The position numbers and the translations under genes were made by a program. The notes beneath the pieces are model-generated. The model did not search any database, was not told where the DNA came from, and was given only the letters and a program-made list of their open reading frames with translations. A stretch of 9,975 nt of DNA from contig CAKOVP010000038.1 of NCBI GenBank assembly GCA_934122035.1, positions 1 through 9,975 of the forward strand. Direction: 5' to 3'. The number at the start of each line of letters is the position of its first letter. The first letter of the stretch is position 1. The stretch comes from an uncultured Clostridia bacterium (GTDB lineage: Bacteria; Bacillota; Clostridia; TANB77; CAG-508). Positions 1 to 7,048 of this stretch are shown here, piece after piece.

Positions 1-88
1 AAACAATATCATTTTTGTGCTCTCTTTTCAATATTTTATTTTCAATGTATGTGTGACATATCTATTTTAAACCTATAATAATTTTTTA

Positions 89-117
89 TTTTTATAAAAT
101 TATTGTATGTTAGTCAA
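89..117 (-). promoter_or_regulatory. weak promoter candidate downstream of the kinase gene
   Basis: On the minus strand TTGACT (112-117) is a good -35 match. The -10 is poor: TAAAAA at 17 bp spacing (89-94) or TATAAA at only 15 bp (91-96). It lies after the kinase stop and would fire towards a gene beyond the left edge. An ATG at 10-12 (first codons M-I-L-F), preceded by a weak GAGAG, could be that gene's start, but only four codons are in view. One ATGTCAC copy at 53-59 matches the half-site of the ABC promoter repeat. The remainder of 1-131 is AT-rich with nothing else recognisable. Confidence 0.25.
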
Positions 118-131
118 TCATTTGTTACAAA

Positions 132-1346
132 TTATTTAAAATATTTAATTATAAATAAACTTCCTTTTCTGATTTCAGATTCCACTCCTATATATCCATT
201 ATTGTTCTCAATTATAGATTTAGATAAAGCAAGTCCTATTCCAACACTTTCATTTGAAGAATTTTTACCCTTATAAAATCTTTCAAAGATGTGTGTTAAA
301 TCCTCTTTATCTATTCCTACACCATAATCTTTTATTTCTATTTTTGTATAAACATTATTTTCTTCGTAAAATATTTCTATTTTTGAATTATCTTTTGAAT
401 GTTCTACACAATTTTTTAAAATATTTGTTATGGCTTCTACTTGCCATTTTAAATCACAATTTATTTTTATTTGTTTATTTCCATCTACTAAAATATCAAT
501 ATTTTTCAAATCACATAAAACTGATACATTTTTTATTGATTCTAATATTATTTCTTCCACATAAACTTCTTTATTTATAAAATAAACTGAATTGGCGTCT
601 AGTTTTGATAATTTTAATAATGAATTTACTAAAAAATTTATATTTATTATTTCTCTTCGTATATCTTTTATAAATTCATTTCTAGTTTTACTATCCATCT
701 CTGGATTATCCATTATATTATCTACCATAATAGACATTGATGTTAGTGGTGTTTTTAATTGATGTGATATATCTGAAAGAGAATCTTTTAAATTCACTTT
801 ATCTTTTACAGAATTTTCTGCAACTTCTTTTAGCATTACAGTTGTTTTATATATTTCATTTTTTAATATTGACAATTCATCTTCTGTGTTGTCTTCAATA
901 TCTAATTTATAATTTTTATTATTTATTTCTTCAATATATTTAGTAATTTCTTGAAGTTTCTTATCTTTTGAATTATTATATTTTATAAATATTATTAGCA
1001 CTATAAATGCTAAACCTACTATTAGGCATAAATTTATAATTGAAAATTTTATGAATAGTTTATCATTTTTAATGATTATAGAATCTTTCTCTAAATTTAT
1101 GCCATATTCCTTAAATATGTCTGTTTTTTCATCAGTTTCATTATTTATTATTTTCATTATTTCATTTGTATCAATACCAGGATATTGACTCTCAACATTT
1201 GTTATTATCATTTCAATTTTTTTATTAAAATTATTTGTGTACGCTTTATATTGGTAAATTAAAACTAATTGAAATATCACCGAAATTAGAATTATAGTCA
1301 AACAACTTATTACTATAGCTTTTTTAAATTCAATTTTATTCTTCAT
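132..1346 (-). CDS. membrane sensor histidine kinase
   Basis: A 404-aa sensor kinase that should autophosphorylate on histidine and pass the phosphate to the regulator encoded just before it. Visible parts: TM1 about residues 9-31, an extracytoplasmic segment of roughly 65 residues (32-97), TM2 about 98-122, a HAMP-like or coiled linker (123-180), the H-box SDISHQLKTPLT with phospho-acceptor H195, an N-box around N308/N312, the G1 box DYGVGI (340-345), an F-box around FERF (354-357) and the G2 box GIGLAL (369-374). All catalytic motifs are present, so it should be active. The ATG overlaps the regulator's stop as ATGA, a sign of translational coupling. The ectodomain is larger than the few-residue loop of BceS-type kinases, so it may sense a ligand directly, but no known sensor fold is recognised. 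The kinase assignment is firm; the signal is unknown. Confidence 0.95.
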   Translation of the reverse strand: MKNKIEFKKAIVISCLTIILISVIFQLVLIYQYKAYTNNFNKKIEMIITNVESQYPGIDTNEIMKIINNETDEKTDIFKEYGINLEKDSIIIKNDKLFIKFSIINLCLIVGLAFIVLIIFIKYNNSKDKKLQEITKYIEEINNKNYKLDIEDNTEDELSILKNEIYKTTVMLKEVAENSVKDKVNLKDSLSDISHQLKTPLTSMSIMVDNIMDNPEMDSKTRNEFIKDIRREIININFLVNSLLKLSKLDANSVYFINKEVYVEEIILESIKNVSVLCDLKNIDILVDGNKQIKINCDLKWQVEAITNILKNCVEHSKDNSKIEIFYEENNVYTKIEIKDYGVGIDKEDLTHIFERFYKGKNSSNESVGIGLALSKSIIENNNGYIGVESEIRKGSLFIIKYFK

Positions 1347-1996
1347 TCTCTATCCACCCTATATCCAATTCCTTTAATTGTTTTTATAATATCAGAATCC
1401 AATTTTTCTCTTATTCTTTTTAGATATACTGTAACTGTATTATCATTTATATCGTTTCCTGTCCATTCCCATATTTTTTCTATTATATCTTCTCTTTTTA
1501 CTACTTTATTGAGATTTGTAAATAGTAAATTCAATATTTTTAATTCTAAACTCGTTAAACTAACTTCTTTAGAGTTTTTTAATACTACCATTTTATCTAT
1601 ATCAAATTCTATATCTTTTATTTTAATTATTAAGTTTTGATTTTCTTTTAAAATAATTCTATTAATTCTTGCAATTAATTCCCTTGTAGAAAATGGTTTT
1701 GTTATATAATCATCTGCTCCTAGCTCTAATCCTTTTACAATATCATCTTCGTCATCTTTGGCTGTTAAAAATATAGTAGCAATTTTTCTTTTACTTATTT
1801 CTCGATTATATAGATCAAATCCATCTCCATCTGGAAGTGAAATATCTAAAATTATTAAATCAGGTTTCTCATTAATTAAATAATTAATAGTATCTTTTAC
1901 ATTCATAGTATGAATTACATTATATTTATTTTGTTCCAACAAATACACTAAACCTTTTGCTAATGTTTCGTTATCTTCAACTAATAAAATCTTCAT
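1343..1996 (-). CDS. OmpR/PhoB-family response regulator
   Basis: A 217-aa DNA-binding response regulator, the partner of the downstream kinase. The receiver domain spans about residues 1-115, with acidic E7/D8, phospho-acceptor D51 (in LIILDISLPDGDG), T78 and K100 (followed by PF). The winged-helix DNA-binding domain spans about 123-215 and includes the recognition-helix region NTVTVYLKRIREKL and the C-terminal wing GIGYRV. Length is usual for the family. The start is supported by GGAAGG about 10 bases upstream of the ATG; a second in-phase-looking ATG lies 9-10 bases upstream but would not add a meaningful domain. The gene follows the permease by 63 bp and overlaps the kinase by 4 bp. The direct repeat at the ABC promoter (5396-5414) has the form such regulators bind, so it is the likely target; this is inference. 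Its exact subfamily cannot be named. Confidence 0.95.
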   Translation of the reverse strand: MKILLVEDNETLAKGLVYLLEQNKYNVIHTMNVKDTINYLINEKPDLIILDISLPDGDGFDLYNREISKRKIATIFLTAKDDEDDIVKGLELGADDYITKPFSTRELIARINRIILKENQNLIIKIKDIEFDIDKMVVLKNSKEVSLTSLELKILNLLFTNLNKVVKREDIIEKIWEWTGNDINDNTVTVYLKRIREKLDSDIIKTIKGIGYRVDRE

Positions 1997-2019
1997 TTTT
2001 CATTTTCCTTCCCACAGGT

Positions 2020-2025
2020 ATTATA
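2020..2025 (-). promoter_or_regulatory. possible internal -10 box before the response regulator
   Basis: A perfect TATAAT on the minus strand lies 24 bases before the regulator ATG. At 17 bp upstream there is only TAGGAA (2043-2048), which does not resemble TTGACA. It could be a weak or activator-dependent promoter giving basal regulator and kinase expression separate from the ABC promoter, or it could be chance in AT-rich DNA. Confidence 0.25.
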
Positions 2026-2034
2026 CAATAAATT

Positions 2035-2056
2035 AAGGGAGATTCCTACCTCCCTT
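2035..2056 (-). terminator. hairpin between permease and regulator, possible partial terminator
   Basis: AAGGGAG (2035-2041) and CTCCCTT (2050-2056) form a 7-bp perfect stem with an 8-base loop, starting just after the permease stop codon. On the minus strand the following bases are AATTTATT, not a real U-run, so any termination would be partial. Its place between the two gene pairs suggests it lowers the level of regulator and kinase relative to the transporter, or protects the upstream mRNA end. Confidence 0.45.
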
Positions 2057-2059
2057 TGC

Positions 2060-4678
2060 TTATATATTTTCATTTCTTATTGTTTCTATTGTATTTTGTT
2101 TATTTATTTTGCTCATAGAATATTTCATAATACAGGTTATAAGTAAAAATACTGCTACAATTGCTATTATAATTGCATTTATTGGAATTGTAAATTTTAA
2201 TACTTTATCTTTGTCTAATGCATAATAAATTAGATATGAAAGTCCTATTCCAATTGGAATACTAAACAATAACGATTTAATTCCCATAAATACAGTTTCA
2301 AGTCTTATCATTCTATTAAATTCTTTGGTTGTCATACCTACTGATTTTAACATTGCAAATTCAGGCTTTCTAAGTTCCATATTAGCCGTTATTGCATTAA
2401 ATACATTTGTTACTCCAATTGCTGTAATTACAATTATAAATCCATATAAAAATATTCCAACTAAAGTATATAATTTTTCCATCATACGAGCATTTTCTTC
2501 AACATTGTTTATATTATAATTATAATTGTTTAATAATTCATCTATATCATCTTGTAATTTATCTGGATTAGTTGAATCATAATATATCATTATATTATCA
2601 GATTTAAAGTATTTTGCAAATACTTCTTCAGAAATAATCATAAAGTAATTTGATTCTTGATTAAATCCAAACGGCAAAATGTCTGTTGATAGACCAATCT
2701 TAATTTCAAAATTTTTCTCATCTTGTGTTTTGCAATTTATAGTGTCATTTTCTTTATAATCAAATACTTTAAGATTTTTTTCAACATATTTTCCTTTTTC
2801 TGAATCGTATTTACCAATTATTATATTATCAATTAATATGGCTTTATTTTTCATTTCTTCATAATCTTTTCCTAATTCTTTTATATATTCTTTATATTGT
2901 TCGTTATTTACTGTCCTAACATTAATATATCCATCAATTATATCATTTTCTTCATCCGAAGTTACATTCATAAATTCTATATACTCACTACTATACTTTG
3001 GATTTGTAATATAGCAACTATCATATTTTGACACTGTATAATTTTTAATATTTTGTAATTTTGTTGTTTCTAATACTTTTTGATACATTTCCTCATCGTT
3101 CTTCATATTTATTGATAATGATAAATTATAATCTTTTAAATTAAGTTCATTTTCTACTGTATCAAAAGCTAAGCTCATAAAATATGATAATGCAATAAAT
3201 ACAAATACGGATACTGTTATTGATGTTACTGTAGTTTTATATTTTTTCTTATTTCTCTTTAAATTTTTATAAGAAATTTCTCCACCAACTCCAAAAATTT
3301 TTTTGATAACTTTTGGACTTTTCAATTTCTTTGATTTGATTTTTATTTCACTGCTATTTCTAATAGATTCAATTGGAGAAATTTTTGAAGCCTTTTTTGC
3401 GCTTCTTAATGCAGATAGGTATATTGTAACAATGCCCAAACCTATTGCAACTACAAAAGCTATCCAAGAAAATGATAATACAAGTTTTAATCCTCTTGTA
3501 AACATATCTTCCAAAAATAAATTACTAATTATTATTAATATAGTTGAAGCTAGTATACCTAATAATAGTCCTAGTGGTATTCCAATTAATCCTAATATTA
3601 TAGCTTCAAAAAATACATTTTTTCTTATTTGCTTTTTTGTAGCTCCTATACTTTTTAACATTCCATATTGTTTTGTTTTTTCTGCAATAGATATGTCAAA
3701 ACTATTCTTTATACAAAAAACTGATGTAAATACAATAATACCACAAACCACTGCCACAACAGTTCCCAGTCCTCCAACTGTATTATTATTTAATGGACTT
3801 GTTTCTAAATCAATTAAATAGAAATTTATGTTATAATTATATTTTGCTTTTTCAATTTCTCCTCTTTCATTTATAGATATATCTTTTGTGTCAAACTCTC
3901 CTATCTCGAATTTTCTAAAAATTTCTTCATCTACACCTAATATATTTGCTGTTACATTTATATAGTCTTTTGAACCTTCCTTCGTATATTTACAGTATAC
4001 ATCAGCTTTACCTGAAATATTTTCTTCATTCATATATGTAATAAAAGTATATCCTGGTGCTGAATAACTTTCTATATTTGTTGCAGGTCTTTCAATTATT
4101 CCTACTATTTTATAAGTTTTAGATGTAGTATCTATTATTTCTTCAGGAACTTCTGCATTAAAGCTATTGTTTTGATCTAATTCATAACCATCACTAACTC
4201 TCTTTCCTATATTTAATGTGATAGTATCTCCAACATTTAATGTAACTCTTCCATTAGTTTTTAAATGTGTTGGAATAACAATTTCATCTGCATTTTCTGG
4301 TAATCTTCCTTCAGTTAATTTTACAGAAAGATTTTCTAATGATGTTTTAGTAAAAGCTTTTATAAAAGCATAAGGTTTATATTCATTTTTTGAATCTTCT
4401 AGTTTAGCATATCCAATATCTTGTGTTAAAAATACTTCATCTATTTTTCTATTATTTTTTAAGTTGTTAATTTCTTCTATTGGTACATTATAAAATGCAA
4501 CGTGAAAATCTCCTTTTTCATATGTTTCAAATTCAATTAATGAAGATATGCTACTACTATACATTGTTGCGACTGCTGTTATAAGGGCAACTGATAGCAT
4601 TATTCCTATAATAGTTACAATAGTTCTTTTTTTATTTAATTTTAAATTTTTTATTGTAAGTTTTTTTAATAAATCCAT
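2060..4678 (-). CDS. ABC transporter permease with two FtsX domains
   Basis: An 872-aa membrane subunit that should pair with the ATPase encoded just before it. It is built from two similar halves, each with an N-terminal membrane helix, a large extracytoplasmic domain and three further helices. Estimated helices: 18-40, 302-324, 356-386, 403-424, then 483-505, 737-761, 798-820 and 829-851. The two outside domains cover about 41-300 and 506-736. Each half shows the FtsX coupling motif, with GMLKSIGATKKQ at 339-350 and AMLKSVGMTTKE at 775-786. The start ATG overlaps the ATPase stop by one base (TAATG), indicating coupling. Eight helices and two big ectodomains differ from BceB-type permeases (ten helices, one ectodomain, about 650 aa). 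The architecture suits a mechanotransmission or lipoprotein/peptide-handling exporter more than a classical pore, but the substrate is unknown. Confidence 0.93.
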   Translation of the reverse strand: MDLLKKLTIKNLKLNKKRTIVTIIGIMLSVALITAVATMYSSSISSLIEFETYEKGDFHVAFYNVPIEEINNLKNNRKIDEVFLTQDIGYAKLEDSKNEYKPYAFIKAFTKTSLENLSVKLTEGRLPENADEIVIPTHLKTNGRVTLNVGDTITLNIGKRVSDGYELDQNNSFNAEVPEEIIDTTSKTYKIVGIIERPATNIESYSAPGYTFITYMNEENISGKADVYCKYTKEGSKDYINVTANILGVDEEIFRKFEIGEFDTKDISINERGEIEKAKYNYNINFYLIDLETSPLNNNTVGGLGTVVAVVCGIIVFTSVFCIKNSFDISIAEKTKQYGMLKSIGATKKQIRKNVFFEAIILGLIGIPLGLLLGILASTILIIISNLFLEDMFTRGLKLVLSFSWIAFVVAIGLGIVTIYLSALRSAKKASKISPIESIRNSSEIKIKSKKLKSPKVIKKIFGVGGEISYKNLKRNKKKYKTTVTSITVSVFVFIALSYFMSLAFDTVENELNLKDYNLSLSINMKNDEEMYQKVLETTKLQNIKNYTVSKYDSCYITNPKYSSEYIEFMNVTSDEENDIIDGYINVRTVNNEQYKEYIKELGKDYEEMKNKAILIDNIIIGKYDSEKGKYVEKNLKVFDYKENDTINCKTQDEKNFEIKIGLSTDILPFGFNQESNYFMIISEEVFAKYFKSDNIMIYYDSTNPDKLQDDIDELLNNYNYNINNVEENARMMEKLYTLVGIFLYGFIIVITAIGVTNVFNAITANMELRKPEFAMLKSVGMTTKEFNRMIRLETVFMGIKSLLFSIPIGIGLSYLIYYALDKDKVLKFTIPINAIIIAIVAVFLLITCIMKYSMSKINKQNTIETIRNENI

Positions 4679-5349
4679 TATACTTCACCTACAATCTTAC
4701 CATCTTCAATTTTTATGATTCTATCTGCCACTTTTGCAATTTCCATATTGTGAGTAATCATAATAATTGTTTGCTTATAATCTCTATTTGATTTTTTTAG
4801 TAATTCGACTATTTCATCACTAGATTTTGAGTCCAAATTTCCAGTTGGTTCATCTGCTAAAATTATTGCAGGATTTGTTATCATTGCTCTCCCTATTGAG
4901 GTTCTTTGTTGTTGTCCTCCTGATAATTCATTTGGTAGATGGTTTCTTCTGTTTTCTAATCCCAAAGTTTTAATTAATTCATCTAACTTATTTTTATTTA
5001 CTTCTCTATTATCAAGGCTTAAAGGTAATGTTATGTTTTCTTCCACATTTAGTATTGGTATTAGGTTATAGAATTGATAGATTAAACCTACTTGTCTTCT
5101 TCTAAATATTGCTAATCCATCATCATTAAAATTATAAATATCTTTTCCATCAATAAATACTTTCCCAGATGTTGGTCTATCAACTCCACCAATTAAATGT
5201 AAAAGGGTTGATTTTCCACTTCCTGAAGCACCTACTACCGCTACAAATTCTCCTTTTTGAACATTGAATGACACATTGTCTAATGCTGTTACTTGCGTTT
5301 GTCCCTTTCCATACACTTTACTTAGATTTTCTACTCTTAATATCTCCAT
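4678..5349 (-). CDS. ABC transporter ATP-binding protein, LolD/MacB/BceA type
   Basis: A 223-aa cytoplasmic ATPase that powers the adjoining FtsX permease. All motifs are intact: Walker A GASGSGKST (40-48), Q-loop Q92 in YQFYNL, signature LSGGQQQR (142-149), Walker B IILADEP (162-168) with catalytic E167, D-loop GNLDS (170-174) and H-loop H200 in ITHN. The sequence ADEPTGNLDS and the length are typical of the MacB/LolD/BceA/FtsE group. The ATG is supported by AGGAG nine bases upstream. It is the first gene of the operon, directly behind the promoter at 5376-5404, and overlaps the permease start. The ATPase identity is certain; the transported substrate is not. Confidence 0.96.
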   Translation of the reverse strand: MEILRVENLSKVYGKGQTQVTALDNVSFNVQKGEFVAVVGASGSGKSTLLHLIGGVDRPTSGKVFIDGKDIYNFNDDGLAIFRRRQVGLIYQFYNLIPILNVEENITLPLSLDNREVNKNKLDELIKTLGLENRRNHLPNELSGGQQQRTSIGRAMITNPAIILADEPTGNLDSKSSDEIVELLKKSNRDYKQTIIMITHNMEIAKVADRIIKIEDGKIVGEV

Positions 5350-5375
5350 AAAAAATTTCTCCTTTCCTTTTTACA

Positions 5376-5404
5376 TTTATAGGATATCACATTCAAAGTG
5401 ACAA
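5376..5404 (-). promoter_or_regulatory. sigma-A promoter of the ABC/two-component operon
   Basis: On the minus strand TTGTCA (5399-5404) and TATAAA (5376-5381) are separated by exactly 17 bp; each matches consensus at five of six positions. Transcription would start near 5369, about 20 bases before the ATPase ATG, leaving room only for the ribosome binding site. The -35 lies inside a direct repeat (5396-5414), so activity is probably regulator-dependent. Confidence 0.7.
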
Positions 5405-5414
5405 GTAAGTGACA
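5396..5414 (-). promoter_or_regulatory. direct repeat TGTCACTT, likely response-regulator binding site
   Basis: Two exact copies of TGTCACTT on the minus strand (5407-5414 and 5396-5403) start 11 bp apart, one helical turn, so they face the same side of the DNA. The promoter-proximal copy overlaps the -35 box. Tandem half-sites at 10-11 bp spacing at or just before the -35 are the usual arrangement for OmpR/PhoB-family dimers, and the operon encodes one such regulator. The repeat is seen; its binding partner is inferred. Confidence 0.55.
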
Positions 5415-5448
5415 TTTGTTGCTTAGATTATTTTTTATTTAAATAAAG

Positions 5449-5483
5449 GAAGAGACTAAATATAAATTATATCTAATCTCTTC
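5449..5483 (-). terminator. terminator after the surface-protein gene
   Basis: A 15-bp stem (5449-5463 with 5469-5483) closes a 5-base loop. Two positions pair only as G-U in the minus-strand RNA and would be C-A mismatches in the plus-strand RNA, so the minus direction is favoured. It is followed by CCTTTATTT, a modest U-rich tail. It would end transcription from the interrupted surface-protein gene before the ABC operon promoter. Confidence 0.6.
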
Positions 5484-5506
5484 ATAAAACAGTATTTAAC
5501 ATATAT

Positions 5507-5538
5507 AGCTCTGCCAAAGTGTTTTGGTCAAGTTAGCT
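5507..5538 (-). other. hairpin in the 3' untranslated region of the surface-protein gene
   Basis: CCAAA (5514-5518) and TTTGG (5523-5527) form the tip; TG/CA extends it past a one-base bulge, and AGCT (5507-5510) with AGCT (5535-5538) forms an outer stem. It begins six bases after the stop at 5544 on the minus strand and precedes the stronger terminator hairpin, so the transcript would end in two tandem hairpins. No U-run follows it, so it may protect the 3' end rather than terminate. Confidence 0.35.
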
Positions 5539-5543
5539 GTTAT

Positions 5544-6823
5544 CTAATTTATAAATTCAATTTCCGAATTTGTTGCTTGTTTTAAAGCTGTATTTAGACT
5601 GTCATTGTTTTGTATTTCGTTCAAATTCTTTTTTCCTAAAAAAGTTAACTTTGCATAATCGCTTTTATCTATATTATTAAAATCCAAGAAATTCTTAAAA
5701 TATATACTGTTATGGTTAACAGTAATAGTAGCAGTCCTTATTATATTTTTTTCATTACCATTATTTAAATATATAGTATTTTGGGTTTTTATACTGCTTA
5801 CTTTCGTATTCTCTACATATTCTTTTACACTAGGAGGTATTACTAATTCATAAGACCTTATTTTAAAATTGCCCTGAGGATTTCCGATCAGGTGTTGCTT
5901 TTGTCACGCCTTTTATTACTCTATACGAATTTTCATACAATAGATATAAATCAATGGTTTCAGTAGTAGTTTTAAAATAGGCTATTGGGCTATAATCCCC
6001 AGTTTCTTTGTTTACTAATTGATTAGCCATATATCCCCACTCATGTTTATAAATACCGTCCATCAATTAGTGCCCACGCATGTACATTTTCGTCTTTTTC
6101 TTTTAAGGTGGTCGTAGTTTCTTTTATTAACTCTTCTGATATTCGTGTTACAGGTTTTCCATCTATATATGATGGAATTAGTATTTTTTCTGGAGATGCT
6201 AACATATTCTCCATTTCTTCCAAGCTATTTAATTCATAATCTTGATTGTATAATATTCCTGTAATAGTTATTTCTCCATTTAATTCTTCATACTCTAAAT
6301 ATTTAGAATCCGCTTCGACAACTACTGAGGTTTTTACTTTTATAGGGCCATATACTAATTCATTTCCATCACTATCTATTGCTTTTGAATATACTTTATA
6401 TTCTGTTCCAGTTACATCTTTATAATTATCTTTATTAACCACCGCTTTAGTAAGATTTTTAAATGTATATTCATTTTCGCTTTGCTCTGCACTCCAATTA
6501 GTTCCATCCAAACTAAATTGATATTTGTTTGCTCCAGCTCCTTCTATTTTAACAGTTACAAAATCTTCACCAACATTATTACAAACTAAATTTGCTTTGT
6601 TACTACCAGATATCTCGCTAATTAAAGAAGATTGTTTCTTATTAAAATCGTTTTCAAACTCTTTTGCAGAATTTGTGCTTTTTAGTGCTTGTTTTATTAT
6701 TCCATTGTCTGATACTAACGTATTAATAGAAATTCCTGCTAATATAAGCAATACTATTATTGTTATTGCTAAAGTTATTAGCGTTATACCTTTGTTTCCT
6801 TTCGTAATTTTTTTCTTGTTCAT
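5544..6823 (-). pseudogene. prepilin-like surface protein, split by two one-base frameshifts
   Basis: Three consecutive reading-frame pieces belong to one gene: 6823 to about 6058 (opens MNKKKITKGNKGITL), about 6058 to 5886 (GIYKHEWGYMANQ...), and 5886 to 5544 (GNPQGNFKIRSYELVIPPSV...EIEFIN). The span is 1280 bases; removing one base at each junction gives 1278, or 425 codons plus stop. The first piece has a class III (type IV prepilin-like) signal: a basic head, possible cleavage after G12, then a hydrophobic helix to about residue 34. The usual Glu at mature position 5 is Thr. Residues about 80-168 look like a fibronectin/Ig-like fold (YQFSLDGTNW). From about 183 the text resembles BspA-type leucine-rich repeat proteins (ILIPSYIDGKPVTRI, later LVIPPSV). 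It has its own promoter, ribosome site (GGAGGAG, about 11 bases before ATG) and terminator. It is either a recent pseudogene or contains sequencing errors; function would be an exported, cell-surface or pseudopilin-like protein. Confidence 0.82.
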
Positions 6824-6921
6824 TTTTGTTTTTTCTCCTCCTTCGACTTTTGTTTATATTATTAGTAATAAATCCCTTTTCTATTCTCATAAAAAGACTT
6901 ATTGTCTAATTTTACATTCAA

Positions 6922-6950
6922 ATTATATTGGTTATACAGCTAATAGTCAA
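6922..6950 (-). promoter_or_regulatory. strong sigma-A promoter of the prepilin-like gene
   Basis: On the minus strand TTGACT (6945-6950) and a perfect TATAAT (6922-6927) are separated by exactly 17 bp. Transcription would begin near 6915, giving a leader of about 90 bases before the ATG at 6823 with AGGAGGAG close to its end. It is the closest match to consensus in the window, so a broken gene still has an intact promoter. Confidence 0.75.
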
Positions 6951-6973
6951 GTGTTTTATAAAAAGAATATAAT
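6944..6973 (+). promoter_or_regulatory. possible divergent promoter overlapping the prepilin promoter
   Basis: On the plus strand a perfect TATAAT (6968-6973) has TAGTCA (6944-6949) 18 bp upstream, matching four of six -35 positions. Its -35 would overlap that of the minus-strand promoter, so the two would compete. Transcription would start near 6980 and lead into the short ORF at 7003. Confidence 0.25.
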
Positions 6974-7002
6974 GATTTTATGATATTTTTTAGGAGATAA
7001 AT

Positions 7003-7035
7003 ATGGTACAAGTATATATTGAAAACGTCATTTAA
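7003..7035 (+). CDS. possible 10-codon leader-like ORF MVQVYIENVI
   Basis: ATG at 7003 is preceded by AGGAG (6992-6996) at a suitable distance of six bases, and followed by ten codons and a TAA. It is the only plausible plus-strand coding signal and sits behind a possible TATAAT. Downstream on the plus strand there is only the antisense of the TSCPD gene, so it does not lead into a gene. It may be a remnant of a lost gene, a tiny peptide, or chance. I recognise no family. Confidence 0.18.
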   Translation: MVQVYIENVI

Positions 7036-7048
7036 TTATTTCTTATTT

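Noticed and set aside
77..104. AATAATTTT / AAAATTATT inverted repeat after the kinase gene as a terminator
   Set aside because: The 9-bp stem is pure A/T with a 10-base loop and no U-run follows on the minus strand; such repeats are expected by chance here.
3303..3821. 172-codon open frame on the plus strand
   Set aside because: It is the exact antisense of the permease gene, has no ribosome site or family resemblance, and reflects the AT-rich composition. The same holds for the plus-strand frames at 254-580, 737-943, 2325-2519, 6525-6983, 7116-7313, 7830-8066, 7894-8130 and 8901-9311.
5884..6061. programmed ribosomal frameshifting as the explanation for the split surface-protein gene
   Set aside because: Two +1 shifts within 175 bases would be needed. 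Neither site shows a slippery heptamer, a rare-codon pause or a clear stimulatory stem, so mutation or sequence error is simpler.
5863..6066. separate small protein of 67 aa beginning MMDGIYKHEW
   Set aside because: Its ATG has no ribosome site, it overlaps the preceding frame, and its text continues the surface protein on both sides once single bases are dropped. It is the middle piece of one interrupted gene.
6895..6907. AGAC/GTCT hairpin followed by TTTTT in the leader of the prepilin-like gene as an attenuator
   Set aside because: The stem is only four base pairs, too weak for termination.
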